A stretch of DNA of 64,000 nucleotides from SpSt-539 sp964549445 (GCA_964549445.1 CAZJVS010000019.1:23003-87002); one strand, 5' to 3'. Counted from the first letter of the stretch, positions 42,341 through 51,729 are shown. The notes: a model not told the origin generated them from the sequence alone. Program-made: numbers and translations.

Positions 42341-42940
42341 ATGGCCGTCGACTACCGCGATCAATACAAACGACGCCAGCTCGAGCCGTTCTGGCCCAAC
42401 GAAATCATCAAGATGGTCGTCGTCGTACTCTGCACGCTCACCGTCATCATGGCTCTCGTTACGCTGCCCACCGTACTCGAATGGATCGGGCTGACCGGTC
42501 TCGTTCACGAGGAGGAGCCCGCCAATCCGCGCGTCACGCCCGAGCACATCAAGCCCGAGTGGTACTTCCTCGCCACCTACCAATACCTCAAGCTGATGGA
42601 GTACCCGCAGCGCTGGTTCGGCATCGATGGCAAAATGCTCGGCGTATTGTCGCAGGGCCCGCTTGTCCTCGCAGTGCTTCTCCTGCCGTTCTGGTACCGG
42701 CGAAAGGCCGAGCGCCCGCCAGGCTGGGCCTTCTACATCGGCGTCACCGTCATCATTGCCCTGTTCCTGCTCCTGACGCTGGCCGCCATTTGGCCGCCCA
42801 GCCCGCTGTTCCTGTCGCTGACGGCGGCAACGCTCATCATCTTCTACGCGCTGATGGCGCGTGAACGCCGCGCCGTCCGCCAGGTCCTGCATGACGAATC
42901 GTCCGATCCGCACGATTCCCCGAAAGGAGGAGAACCGTGA
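42341..42940 (+). CDS. petD: cytochrome b6f subunit IV-like protein
   Basis: A 199-residue protein with three transmembrane helices and the Qo-site motif PEWYF at residues 72-76. It completes the cytochrome b function together with the b6-like subunit. The N-terminal stretch DQYKRRQLEPFWPNEIIKM is basic and cytoplasmic. The gene starts 10 bases after the b6 stop and overlaps the next gene by 4 bases. Confidence 0.92.
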   Translation: MAVDYRDQYKRRQLEPFWPNEIIKMVVVVLCTLTVIMALVTLPTVLEWIGLTGLVHEEEPANPRVTPEHIKPEWYFLATYQYLKLMEYPQRWFGIDGKMLGVLSQGPLVLAVLLLPFWYRRKAERPPGWAFYIGVTVIIALFLLLTLAAIWPPSPLFLSLTAATLIIFYALMARERRAVRQVLHDESSDPHDSPKGGEP

Positions 42941-43884
42941 TCGCCGCGCTTCTCGTCCCCATGGCGCTCAGCGTCGCGGCCGCGGCCGGAGATCCTTCCG
43001 TCGATGACCGCTACGCCAACAACGCCTGCGTGCGCTGCCACTCCGCCCTTCCCGGCCGACTCGGCGAAATCGCCAATCACGATTGGAAACAGAGCGTCCA
43101 CTACGCGAACGCCGTCGGATGCGATGGCTGCCACGGCGGCGATCCCGGCGTCCGCGCCGACCAATTCCCCGACGAGGTGGCCTTCAAAAACGCCTCCCAC
43201 ATGACCCGCGACCCAAAGCTTCTCGCTGTGCCGGGTCGCACCGACGCCTTCGTCGATCGTGTCCGCGGGCGCGAAGTCTCCTACTTCTGCGGAAAATGCC
43301 ACGCTCTCATCAAGGAGAAGCACCTCGGCAGCCCCCACGGCGACTACGGCGACCCAACCTGCCTCTATTGCCATGCCCGCACACCCGAAGGCCTCTTCAC
43401 GCACCGCATCGTCCCCGCCTCGATTGACATCATCGACACACGTGGGCGCGACGAGGGCGGCCGCTGCTCCGCCTGCCACCAGGCCCCGACGATGCAGGCC
43501 GTCGCCCAGATCAAGAGCACATTGGCGCAGACAAGCGACCTGATCGAAACAGCATCGCGCCAGCACGACGAGTTGATTCAACGCGGCTACCGCAGTTTGG
43601 AACTGGCCGGCCTCCAGGCGCACGGGCGCGAGGTCAATTCCAGACTGAGACAGGTCTTCCACAGCTTCGACATGCGGGAAATCAACGGCTTTGCCGGCGA
43701 AATCAAGGCATTGGCGGAGCGCACAACCCGCACCCACGACTTGTTAGCGCAGGTCTCGCTCATGCGCCATCGCCAGACCACGGTGGCCCTGGTCGTCTGC
43801 GCATTTCTGCTCTCCTTTGTGGCCGTGCTCCTCTATTACAAGCGCACCTTCTGCCTGAAACACGCCGATCAAAAGCTGACCTAG
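42937..43884 (+). CDS. pentahaem cytochrome c with C-terminal membrane anchor
   Basis: A 315-residue protein with an N-terminal signal, five CxxCH motifs (CVRCH, CDGCH, CGKCH, CLYCH, CSACH) in the first 185 residues, a long helical region (about 190-265) and one C-terminal transmembrane helix (TTVALVVCAFLLSFVAVLLYYK). It is coupled to subunit IV by an ATGA overlap. In position and topology it could take the place of cytochrome f or c1 in the quinol-oxidising complex; that is inference. Confidence 0.85.
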   Translation: MIAALLVPMALSVAAAAGDPSVDDRYANNACVRCHSALPGRLGEIANHDWKQSVHYANAVGCDGCHGGDPGVRADQFPDEVAFKNASHMTRDPKLLAVPGRTDAFVDRVRGREVSYFCGKCHALIKEKHLGSPHGDYGDPTCLYCHARTPEGLFTHRIVPASIDIIDTRGRDEGGRCSACHQAPTMQAVAQIKSTLAQTSDLIETASRQHDELIQRGYRSLELAGLQAHGREVNSRLRQVFHSFDMREINGFAGEIKALAERTTRTHDLLAQVSLMRHRQTTVALVVCAFLLSFVAVLLYYKRTFCLKHADQKLT

Positions 43885-44057
43885 TCGCACGCCGCCCAGC
43901 CGGGCGCCATACGCCACGCCCGATCCCGAATCGCCTCCCGGCGACCAGTAGCTGCGTAAAATTCCGCACCGTGCTGTCCCGCTAAACGGACGATATCAAT
44001 GCTGCGGCGCGGCATCTGATTGACGCATTTCGCCGCCGGAGCGAGGGACCGTCCGCG

Positions 44058-44687
44058 GTGCGTCTCCGATGCCCACCCTTGTCACTCGGTGCTATCGGCG
44101 CGGCACTCGCGGTCGCCTCGTGGTCGTGCTCACCTTCCGCGCGGCAGCGGCTCACCGAGTTCTTTTTTGAAGTCCCCACGAGCCAGCCGACATCCGCCCC
44201 GGCCGATCTGCCGCTATCGCAGATGAGCATGCCGACCGGTCGCGCCGTCGCCGCCGGAACGCCCTTCGCTTCGATTCACGAACCCGTCGCCCGCCGACGC
44301 TGCTCGGCCTGTCACGATGCCGGCGCCGAGCAATCCATGGTCCAGCCGTGGACGGAAAAGTGCGCGAGCTGCCATCAACCCATCGTCCGTATGCCGCATC
44401 TCCACGGCCCGGTCGGCGCGATGGCCTGCAACGAATGCCACCTTCCGCACGCCTCCGCTCTCCCGTCTCTGCTCCGTCAACGCGACCCCACGCTCTGCAT
44501 GGCCTGCCACGGAACCACGCTCCGACTCGACCCTCCGTATCATTCCGATGCCGCTCGGGCCTGCACCACCTGCCACAACCCGCATGGCGGCGACGATCCC
44601 GCTCTCCTAAAGCCGCGCAACCTCTGGGAGCACGAGCCGGTCACCACCACTGCCGCCTCCAGCCCTGCCGACGGTGACGAACGGTGA
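44058..44687 (+). CDS. pentahaem cytochrome c lipoprotein, doubled-CXXCH type
   Basis: A 209-residue lipoprotein (AVASWSC signal) starting at GTG. Five CxxCH motifs: CSACHDAG, CASCHQPI, CNECHLPHAS, CMACHGTT and CTTCHNPHGG. The Pro/Thr/Ala-rich linker after the lipid site and the C-terminal tail are haem-free. It is the first gene of a tightly overlapping run that continues with the beta-barrel, NHL lipoprotein and multi-haem genes, so it may be the periplasmic-side cytochrome of an outer-membrane conduit. Confidence 0.82.
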   Translation: MRLRCPPLSLGAIGAALAVASWSCSPSARQRLTEFFFEVPTSQPTSAPADLPLSQMSMPTGRAVAAGTPFASIHEPVARRRCSACHDAGAEQSMVQPWTEKCASCHQPIVRMPHLHGPVGAMACNECHLPHASALPSLLRQRDPTLCMACHGTTLRLDPPYHSDAARACTTCHNPHGGDDPALLKPRNLWEHEPVTTTAASSPADGDER

Positions 44688-46804
44688 GTCGTCGACCGGA
44701 TCCCGACCGGACTCTGTCCCGCGGCCTGCGTGCCGCCGCCCTCGTCGCGGCCGCGACCTTGCTCCACGCGACCAGCGCGCGTGCGGATGATGCCGCGACG
44801 TCTCAACCGTCCGACGCCCCGCCGCCGCGCCGCCAGTACAACTACTTCTCGCTCGAACGCCTCGATGGTGCAATCGAAATCGGCGGCGAATACCAGCGCA
44901 ACCGCGTCATCACCGGCGTCCCCTACCAGCAGGGCCCCTTCTATCTGAACTCCACGCGCCAGTACGACTCGCGCGCCACCTTCCAGCAGCAGCTCCTGCT
45001 CGACCTCGACAGCACCATCTACGACCCGCGCTTCCTCCGCGTGTCCGGTTCCATCGGCCTCGGTCTCCAGCAGGAGCGCTATCGAGAAACCTTCGACACG
45101 CGCCTCCAGACCGACTCCTCCAACGGCTACCTCTCCAGCTACGACCTCCGCGCCGAGTTTCTACCGGGCAAGCAGGTCTCCGGCAGCGCCTACGCCCTCT
45201 CCGGCCGCGACAACTACACCCGACCCTTCCTCCCCACGCTGCTCGAAAAGCGAAACGACTACGGTTTCGCCCTCTACTACGCCAGCGACAAGCTGCCCAT
45301 GCAGCTCACCTACGATCACCGCGAAGTCCACCGCGAAGGCGATCCGGAGCTCTACGAAGATGAGCACCTCAACCAGGACCGCCTCGCATATCAGGCCACC
45401 TTTATCCAGAGTCCCGCCCACTCACTCAAGTTCGGCTACGAGTACACCGTCGACGACGACCGCTACAGCGGCAGCACCTACAGCTTCCACAACCAGCGCA
45501 ACGAATGGCGCGTCGACGACGAACTTCTCTTCGGCGACCAGCGCCAGCACCGGCTCGACACCGTCCTCCGCTTCCAGGACGAAAACGGCAGCTACGCCCG
45601 CGACCTCTACGAAATGGGCACGCGGATGTCGCTCAAGCACTCCGATACGCTCACGACCAATTATCAGTATCAATTCTCAAAAGAAGAGCAGGGCGCGATC
45701 GACTTCCTAACCCACCGCGGCGACTGGCAACTCGTCCACCAGCTCTACAACAACCTCACCACCACCGTCGACATCTTCGGCCTCTACCAGGACGTTCAAA
45801 GCGAGGGCGACACAACCCAGTTCGGCGCGAGCGTCAACTGGAGCTACACCCGCAACAACCGCTTCGGCCGCTTCTCTGCAAACCTGGCCGTCACGGAGGA
45901 ACTCGAGAAGACCTCCGGCGGAGGCGTCCGCCCCATCATCGGCGAGTCCGCCTCATTCATCGATCCTTTGCCCGTCACCCTCATCAACCCCAACGTCGTC
46001 CCCACGACCATCATCGTCCGCGACGTCGCCCGGCTCCGCATCTTCATCCCCGGCATCGACTACTACATCACCCGCGTCAGGAACTACACGGTTCTGATCC
46101 GTAACCCCCTCGGCGGTATCCGAAATCTCGCCACCGTCTACGTCGACTACGCCTACTCCATCGACGACGACTCCGAACGCTGCACCACCCTCGTCAGTCT
46201 CAACCTCCAGCAGGACTTCAATAACGGCTTCACCCCCTACTACATCCTCAACTATCGCAACGACGATCGCGACGTCCCCGCCTATGCTTATGCCCAGCAG
46301 AACGACACCGGCATGAACCGCAACCGCATCGGTCTTCGCTACCGCAAGGACCGCTTCTCCGCCGGTGCCGAACTCGACATCCTCCAGGACTATGTCGACA
46401 ACTTCACCGCCTACCACCTCTATTCGACCTACGGCCTCGTCCGCAAGCCCGGCCGCACCGTCGACGCCCGCGCCGACTTCTCACAGTACTTCTTCCGCGA
46501 GGCGATCAACGGCGACAGCATGGTGCTCGAACTCTCCCTCGACGGCCGCGCCCAGTTCACCCGCGCCCTCGAGGGCTACGGTACCAGCACCTACCGCTAC
46601 GAGTTCGACGGCGCACGCGGTCGCGGCGTCATCCAGGGCGTCGATCTCGAGACCGGCCTCTCCTATCGCTGGGGACAGATGACGATCACCGCCAGCATCG
46701 AATACGATCTGCTCAACATCGTGGACTCGCGCGAAGACGGCTTCACCGCGTGGCTGAAGGTCCGCCGCGACTTCCCCGACCTGATCAAGCTCGCCCAACG
46801 ATGA
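44684..46804 (+). CDS. predicted outer-membrane beta-barrel, conduit porin candidate
   Basis: A 706-residue exported protein (signal to ATSARA). The chain is made of alternating aromatic and polar strands with many Tyr/Asp/Arg residues, such as LEKRNDYGFALYYASDKLPMQLTYDHREVH and ATVYVDYAYSIDDDSERCTTLVSLNLQQDF, typical of large bacterial beta-barrels. It has no CxxCH and no TonB box or plug that I can see. Position between multiheme cytochrome and NHL lipoprotein genes suggests a porin-cytochrome or filament-export role. MtrB-family membership cannot be confirmed by eye. Confidence 0.72.
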   Translation: MSRRPDPDRTLSRGLRAAALVAAATLLHATSARADDAATSQPSDAPPPRRQYNYFSLERLDGAIEIGGEYQRNRVITGVPYQQGPFYLNSTRQYDSRATFQQQLLLDLDSTIYDPRFLRVSGSIGLGLQQERYRETFDTRLQTDSSNGYLSSYDLRAEFLPGKQVSGSAYALSGRDNYTRPFLPTLLEKRNDYGFALYYASDKLPMQLTYDHREVHREGDPELYEDEHLNQDRLAYQATFIQSPAHSLKFGYEYTVDDDRYSGSTYSFHNQRNEWRVDDELLFGDQRQHRLDTVLRFQDENGSYARDLYEMGTRMSLKHSDTLTTNYQYQFSKEEQGAIDFLTHRGDWQLVHQLYNNLTTTVDIFGLYQDVQSEGDTTQFGASVNWSYTRNNRFGRFSANLAVTEELEKTSGGGVRPIIGESASFIDPLPVTLINPNVVPTTIIVRDVARLRIFIPGIDYYITRVRNYTVLIRNPLGGIRNLATVYVDYAYSIDDDSERCTTLVSLNLQQDFNNGFTPYYILNYRNDDRDVPAYAYAQQNDTGMNRNRIGLRYRKDRFSAGAELDILQDYVDNFTAYHLYSTYGLVRKPGRTVDARADFSQYFFREAINGDSMVLELSLDGRAQFTRALEGYGTSTYRYEFDGARGRGVIQGVDLETGLSYRWGQMTITASIEYDLLNIVDSREDGFTAWLKVRRDFPDLIKLAQR

Positions 46805-47844
46805 AAACAAGCACTCGACTGCTCCTGGTCCTTGCCGTCGCCGTCACCGCCGCCGTCGCCCCCGGCTGCGCCCGCCCCGCCGGCGAACTCTTCCCATCTG
46901 TCTTTCCGTCCGTCGTCTTTCCGTCGCTGCCCGACAAGGCCCGCGTCGTTTACGTCGGCCAGCTCAGCACCGCCAGCGACCTCAACGCTGCCGTCTCCGG
47001 TTGGGAGGCCTTCAAGTCTGCCATCTCCGGCGCGAAAGACGACCGCTCCGTCTCGGCCCCCGCCGGCCTCGCCGTCTCCGCCTCCGAAAAGCTCTACGTC
47101 ACCGACCCGCCCCAGCGTCTGCTCCACATCTTCGACCTCAAGGCCCGCACCTACCGCGCCGTATCCGCCGCCGGGAAAACTCCCTTCGCCGCACCCGCCG
47201 ACGTCGCGCTCGCCGAAGGCCGCGTCTTCGTCACCGATGCCGGCCGCGGCGTCATCGACGTCTTCTCCGAATCCGGCGACTATCAGTCCACCCTCTCCTC
47301 CATCCGCTTCACCCGCCCCGTGGGAATCGCCTACGCCGCCGACCTTCGCCGCTTGTACGTCGTCGATGCCGGCGGCCATGCCTGCGTCGGCCTGTCCCTC
47401 GACGGCGCCGAGCAGCTCCGCTTCGGCCGCCGCGGTGTCGCCGACGGCGAGCTCAACTTCCCGACCTTTGTCGCTTGCGATCCCAAGCTCGGCGTCGTCA
47501 TCACCGACTCCATGAACTTCCGCGTCCAGATTTTCAGCCCCGACGGCACGTTCAAATCCACCTTCGGCAAGAAGGGCGATGCCGCCGGCGACCTATCGCT
47601 CCCCAAGGGCGTCGCCATCGACGCCGGCCGGCACATCTACGTCGCCGACGCCAACTTCGAAAACATTCAGGTCTTCGAGCCGGACGGTCGGCTCCTGCTC
47701 GCCTTCGGCCAGGAAGGCCAGAAACCCGGCCAGTTCTGGCTGCCCGCAAAAATCTTGATTGACAATCAGCGTCGACTTTGGGTCGCCGATTCGTACAATC
47801 GTCGAGTCCAGGTCTTCCGGCTCATGGAGGAGCCCGCCTCATGA
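46801..47844 (+). CDS. NHL-repeat lipoprotein 1
   Basis: A 347-residue lipoprotein (AVTAAVAPGC) with a six-bladed NHL beta-propeller. Repeats include PAGLAVSASEKLYVTDPPQRLLHIFD, PADVALAEGRVFVTDAGRGVIDVFS, FPTFVACDPKLGVVITDSMNFRVQIFS and PKGVAIDAGRHIYVADANFENIQVFE. NHL lipoproteins accompany extracellular cytochrome genes in several metal-reducing bacteria. It is coupled by ATGA overlaps to the barrel gene before and the 12-haem gene after. Confidence 0.85.
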   Translation: MKTSTRLLLVLAVAVTAAVAPGCARPAGELFPSVFPSVVFPSLPDKARVVYVGQLSTASDLNAAVSGWEAFKSAISGAKDDRSVSAPAGLAVSASEKLYVTDPPQRLLHIFDLKARTYRAVSAAGKTPFAAPADVALAEGRVFVTDAGRGVIDVFSESGDYQSTLSSIRFTRPVGIAYAADLRRLYVVDAGGHACVGLSLDGAEQLRFGRRGVADGELNFPTFVACDPKLGVVITDSMNFRVQIFSPDGTFKSTFGKKGDAAGDLSLPKGVAIDAGRHIYVADANFENIQVFEPDGRLLLAFGQEGQKPGQFWLPAKILIDNQRRLWVADSYNRRVQVFRLMEEPAS

Positions 47845-49652
47845 CGCGACAAACTCCGCTCGCGCTCATCGCATCGCTTCTGGCACTCACGACCGTCCCG
47901 GCCATCGCCGACGACACGATTGTCGGCTCGCCCCACGACCTCTCGATGATGAGCCCGAACACTATCAAGGCCGTCAGCGAAGACCGCCTCTGCATCTTCT
48001 GCCACGTCCCCCACAACGCCCAGCCGCAGGCCCCCGCCTGGAACCGCTTCGACCCGCAGACCTACTATCGCGTATACCAGAGCAGCACCACCGACGCCCG
48101 CATCGGCCAGCCCTCCGGTCCCTCCAAGATGTGTCTCTCCTGCCACGACGGCCTCATGGCGCTCGGAATGGTCGGCAGCGGCGCAAACATCCCCGGCGAT
48201 CCGCCCCCCGATCACCCCATCGTCATGACGCGCTACTTCATGCCGCCGGGTCCGTCGAATCTCACGAATGACCTCTCTGATGATCACCCCATCGGCTTCC
48301 GCTATGACCGCGCCCTCTACCGTCGTGACCCGGAGATTCGCCCACCCGATGCCATCAGCCGCGAAATCCCCCTCGGCAAGCACGGCGAAGTTCACTGCAC
48401 CGCCTGCCACGATCCCCACAACAACCGCCTCGGCAACTTTCTCCGTATCACCGACCGCCGCTCCGCCCTGTGCCTTACCTGCCACGACCAGTTCGGCTGG
48501 CGCGAAAGCTCACACGCCAACGTCCCCGCACACACCGTCGGCCGCCGCGTCGATCCCAACGGCCCGCTCCCCTATTCTTCCATGCCCGACAACGGCTGCG
48601 CCATCTGCCACAAGGTCCACTCCGCCCCACGGCCGCAGCAACTTCTCCGCTTCCCCGGCAACGACACCAACTGCCTCAATTGCCACGACGGCACCGTCGC
48701 CCGATCAAATATCCTGAGCGAGATCAACAAGCTCAGCGGCCACCGCACCGGCCTGCTCAACCGCGAACACGATCCCGCCGAACGCGATCTCACCATGCCG
48801 CCGCACGCCGTCTGCGCCGACTGTCACGACCCACACGCATCGCGTCCCGATCCACCGGTCCGTGTCCGCGGTTCGATCCCCGTCCTCTCAGATGGCGCCA
48901 CCCGCGGCGCCCGCGGCATCACCATCGCCGGCGCACCGACGAAGAAAGCCACCTTCGTCTACGAAATCTGTTTCCGCTGTCACGCCGACAACGCCTCGCG
49001 TGTCCGCTCGACCGTCGTCCGTTGGGTCCAGGAGAGCAACACCCGCCGCGAGTTCCAGCCCTTCAACCCGTCCTTCCACCCCGTGACCTCACCCCGTGCC
49101 AACCCGGACGTCGTCAGTCTGATCCCGCTCTGGAACACCGGCACCGTCATGTCTTGTACTGACTGCCACAGTTCCGAGAACGCCAAATCCGTCGGCGGCG
49201 GCGGCCCCAACGGCCCTCACGGCTCGCGCTACCAGCCCCTCCTCAACCAGCGCTACGAAACCCGCGACCCCACCGTCGAGAGCGCTCAGTCCTACGCCCT
49301 CTGCTACCAGTGCCACGACCGCACCAGCATCCTCCGCGACGACAGCTTCTCGCTCCATCGTCTCCACATCGTCGTCGCCCGCACGCCCTGCGCCGTCTGT
49401 CACGACCCGCACGGCATCCCCGCCGGAAGCGGCCCGTCCGATGAGCACACCAACCTGATCAACTTTGACCGCTTCACGGTCCGCCCGGTCCAGACCGCCG
49501 GCGGTCTGCTCCCCGTCCGCTACCAGGACACCGGCAAGTACACCGGCAACTGCACGCTGCAGTGCCACGGCGTGACCCACATCAACCTTGGTTACGGCCC
49601 GGGCGCGGCCCCGCCGCCGAAGCTCAAGCTCCTCGGCAGACTCGGAAAATGA
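47841..49652 (+). CDS. 12-haem cytochrome c with OmcE/OmcS-like N-terminal block
   Basis: A 603-residue exported protein with eleven CxxCH and one terminal CTLQCH (Cx3CH). The first 230 residues follow a layout I associate with filament-forming cytochromes of the OmcE/OmcS kind: CIFCHVPHNA, a W-N-R segment, Y..YQSST, CLSCHDGLMALG, DDHPIGFRYD, CTACHDPHNN, FLR and LCLTCHD. A later half repeats CHDPH-type sites. No transmembrane helix follows the signal. An extracellular or outer-membrane electron carrier is likely; polymerisation is a hypothesis. Confidence 0.8.
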   Translation: MTRQTPLALIASLLALTTVPAIADDTIVGSPHDLSMMSPNTIKAVSEDRLCIFCHVPHNAQPQAPAWNRFDPQTYYRVYQSSTTDARIGQPSGPSKMCLSCHDGLMALGMVGSGANIPGDPPPDHPIVMTRYFMPPGPSNLTNDLSDDHPIGFRYDRALYRRDPEIRPPDAISREIPLGKHGEVHCTACHDPHNNRLGNFLRITDRRSALCLTCHDQFGWRESSHANVPAHTVGRRVDPNGPLPYSSMPDNGCAICHKVHSAPRPQQLLRFPGNDTNCLNCHDGTVARSNILSEINKLSGHRTGLLNREHDPAERDLTMPPHAVCADCHDPHASRPDPPVRVRGSIPVLSDGATRGARGITIAGAPTKKATFVYEICFRCHADNASRVRSTVVRWVQESNTRREFQPFNPSFHPVTSPRANPDVVSLIPLWNTGTVMSCTDCHSSENAKSVGGGGPNGPHGSRYQPLLNQRYETRDPTVESAQSYALCYQCHDRTSILRDDSFSLHRLHIVVARTPCAVCHDPHGIPAGSGPSDEHTNLINFDRFTVRPVQTAGGLLPVRYQDTGKYTGNCTLQCHGVTHINLGYGPGAAPPPKLKLLGRLGK

Positions 49653-50290
49653 AACTCGTTTATCTCCTGGCCCTGTTGCTCGGTGCGGCCCTGTTCGCGG
49701 ATACCAAACCGCCGCCGCGCCGTGTCCCCACATCCCGCCCGACGAGCACCGACTTGCCGGCCCCCGGCTTCTCGAACAGCGACCACGATTTCTACGGACC
49801 CGACTATCCCCTCGCCGTCCGCTGCGCCCCCTGCCACGGCGAACCCGCCGCGAGTCGAACCGCCACGACCCTGCCCTACGTCTGGAACGACGACTTCGCC
49901 GCGCCGCTCCCTCAGCGACTCTTCGACGCCACCCCGACGTACCAGCTCGCTCGCTCTACGGTCCTCTGCCTCTCCTGTCACGACGGCACGATCGCCAGTG
50001 AAATCGTCGGCGGCGGCGATGAAAACTTCTTCGCGGCCGGCGCAACGGTCAATCCGCAACGCGACCACCCCGTCGGCGTCCGCTATCCGCCCTCCCAGCG
50101 CGACCGCATGCCTCTCCGCCGCGAATACGCCTCGATCGCCCAACTCGAAAGCGAAGGCGCCATCAAGCTGCCCAACAGCCGCGTCGAATGCGTCTCCTGC
50201 CACGACCCGCACAACGCCCTCGGAATCCGCGGCATGCTCGTGAAATCGGACCGCCGCTCCGCCCTCTGTCTCTCCTGTCACCTCAAATGA
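49649..50290 (+). CDS. tetrahaem cytochrome c, OmcE-like
   Basis: A 213-residue exported protein (signal to ALFA) with four CxxCH sites: CAPCHGEP, CLSCHDGTIASE, CVSCHDPHNALG and, at the very C-terminus, CLSCHLK. Between them lie DHPVGVRYPPSQRDRMPL and GAIKLPNSRVE, the same order of landmarks as in the N-terminal block of the preceding 12-haem protein. The small size with four haems is that of OmcE-type subunits. It is coupled by overlaps to both neighbours. Confidence 0.8.
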   Translation: MKLVYLLALLLGAALFADTKPPPRRVPTSRPTSTDLPAPGFSNSDHDFYGPDYPLAVRCAPCHGEPAASRTATTLPYVWNDDFAAPLPQRLFDATPTYQLARSTVLCLSCHDGTIASEIVGGGDENFFAAGATVNPQRDHPVGVRYPPSQRDRMPLRREYASIAQLESEGAIKLPNSRVECVSCHDPHNALGIRGMLVKSDRRSALCLSCHLK

Positions 50291-51288
50291 CCCAACGCCG
50301 CGATCCCTGCCTCATCGCATTCGCCGCCGCCGTGCTCGCCGCCGGCTGCTCGCAAAAGCAACAACCCGTCGTCTGCTTTCCCGCGCCTCCCGCCCAACCC
50401 AAGATGGTTTACCTCGGCAACCTCGACCACGCCCCGATCGACGGAAACCTTCGCCCGTCGCTCCGCCGCTGGCTCGGCGACGCCCCCGGCTTCCTGCAAA
50501 CACCCCTCGCCCGTCCCTTCGGCCTCGCCGCAGCCGGCCACCGCCTCTTCATCTGCGACCCACCGGTCGGCTCCGTCATCATCATCGACTACGACACCCA
50601 GGAATCATCGTCGCTCGACGATCTCGGCAAGCCGGTCGCCGTCTTCACAGACCCGGCCGGAAATCTATATGTCGCCGACGCCCGCTCCGGCCGCATTCAC
50701 GTCTTCGACAAGTCGCTGAAGAAACTCCCGCCGATCATCCCGCCCGTCGAGCGCTTCCGCCCCGTCGCCCTCGTCGCCACCCGCGACCGGCTCTTCGTCG
50801 CCGACATGCTCGGCCGTTGCGTGCGGCCGTATGACCTCGCAACCTCCAGCTGGGGCGACCCGCTCTCATGCAGCCCGCCGCCGCGTTTCCCCTCGGGCCT
50901 CTGCCTTCTGAAAGGCCGGCTCGTCCTGAGCGACGCCCTCGACGGCCGCCTCTACCTGTCCGACGCGTCGCTCTCGTCGCTCCAATCGCTCGATCAGCCC
51001 AACGACCGCCTCCGCCCCAAGCACATCGCATCCTGCGACGGCGATCGCCTCCTCGTCACCGACGCAGCGCTGCAACAGCTCGATTTGCTCAACAGCCGCG
51101 GCAGCCGCCTGCTCCGCATCGACGACAAGTCGATCCTCCCGCTACCGTCGGGCATCTGCGTCTCGTCCGAGCTGCTCGACTTCTACCGCAGTCGGCTGCC
51201 GGCCGGCTTCCGCCCGACGGCGATGGTCTTCATCTCAAACCAGTCAGGTCCGCCCGGCATCGCCGTCTTCGCCCTTGCCGCGCCCTGA
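50287..51288 (+). CDS. NHL-repeat-like lipoprotein 2
   Basis: A 333-residue lipoprotein (AAAVLAAGC) similar in plan to NHL lipoprotein 1. It starts with AQPKMVYLGNLDHA (compare DKARVVYVGQLSTA) and has propeller repeats including RPFGLAAAGHRLFICDPPVGSVIIID, PVAVFTDPAGNLYVADARSGRIHVFD and PKHIASCDGDRLLVTDAALQQLDLL. It closes the overlapping gene run. The pair of NHL proteins may work at two stages of cytochrome export or assembly. Confidence 0.8.
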   Translation: MTQRRDPCLIAFAAAVLAAGCSQKQQPVVCFPAPPAQPKMVYLGNLDHAPIDGNLRPSLRRWLGDAPGFLQTPLARPFGLAAAGHRLFICDPPVGSVIIIDYDTQESSSLDDLGKPVAVFTDPAGNLYVADARSGRIHVFDKSLKKLPPIIPPVERFRPVALVATRDRLFVADMLGRCVRPYDLATSSWGDPLSCSPPPRFPSGLCLLKGRLVLSDALDGRLYLSDASLSSLQSLDQPNDRLRPKHIASCDGDRLLVTDAALQQLDLLNSRGSRLLRIDDKSILPLPSGICVSSELLDFYRSRLPAGFRPTAMVFISNQSGPPGIAVFALAAP

Positions 51289-51371
51289 AGCAATCCGACA
51301 CACCGCCGCTTGCATCCCGCACCGTTCAACCGCTAACCTCAAGCCAACGAAATAACTCCGAAGGAGCCGCC

Positions 51372-51725
51372 ATGAGCGACGTACCGACCCCGACGAACCT
51401 CATCAAGTACGACGACTTCGCCAAGCTCGACCTCCGCGTCGGCCGCGTAGTGGAAGCCGCAAACCACCCCAACGCCGACCGCCTCCTCGTTCTGAAGGTG
51501 GACGTGGGCACGGAGCAACGCCAACTCGTCGCCGGCATCCGCGGCTACTACGAACCCGATCAGCTCGTCGGACGTCTCGTCATCGTCTTAAAGAATCTGG
51601 AACCCCGCGCCATGCGCGGCGTCGAAAGCCAGGGCATGGTCCTAGCCGCCAGCACCGACGACCGCTCCCAGGTCATCCTGCTCGCCCCCTCCGCCGACAT
51701 CCCCCCCGGGTCCAAAGTCTCCTGA
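51372..51725 (+). CDS. CsaA-like / MetRS C-terminal type tRNA-binding protein
   Basis: A 117-residue OB-fold protein (LIKYDDFAKLDLRVGRVVEAANHPNADRLLVLKVDVG, ending DIPPGSKVS) of the tRNA-binding domain family. This domain is found at the C-terminus of methionyl-tRNA synthetase and as the free protein CsaA. AAGGAG precedes the ATG. It is a housekeeping-type gene; the RHS fragment begins 4 bases after its stop. Confidence 0.93.
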   Translation: MSDVPTPTNLIKYDDFAKLDLRVGRVVEAANHPNADRLLVLKVDVGTEQRQLVAGIRGYYEPDQLVGRLVIVLKNLEPRAMRGVESQGMVLAASTDDRSQVILLAPSADIPPGSKVS

Positions 51726-51729
51726 CCCG

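Noticed and set aside
44003..44030. CGGCATCTGATTGACGC before the pentahaem lipoprotein gene as a sigma-54 promoter.
   Set aside because: The -12 GC is missing (AC at that place).
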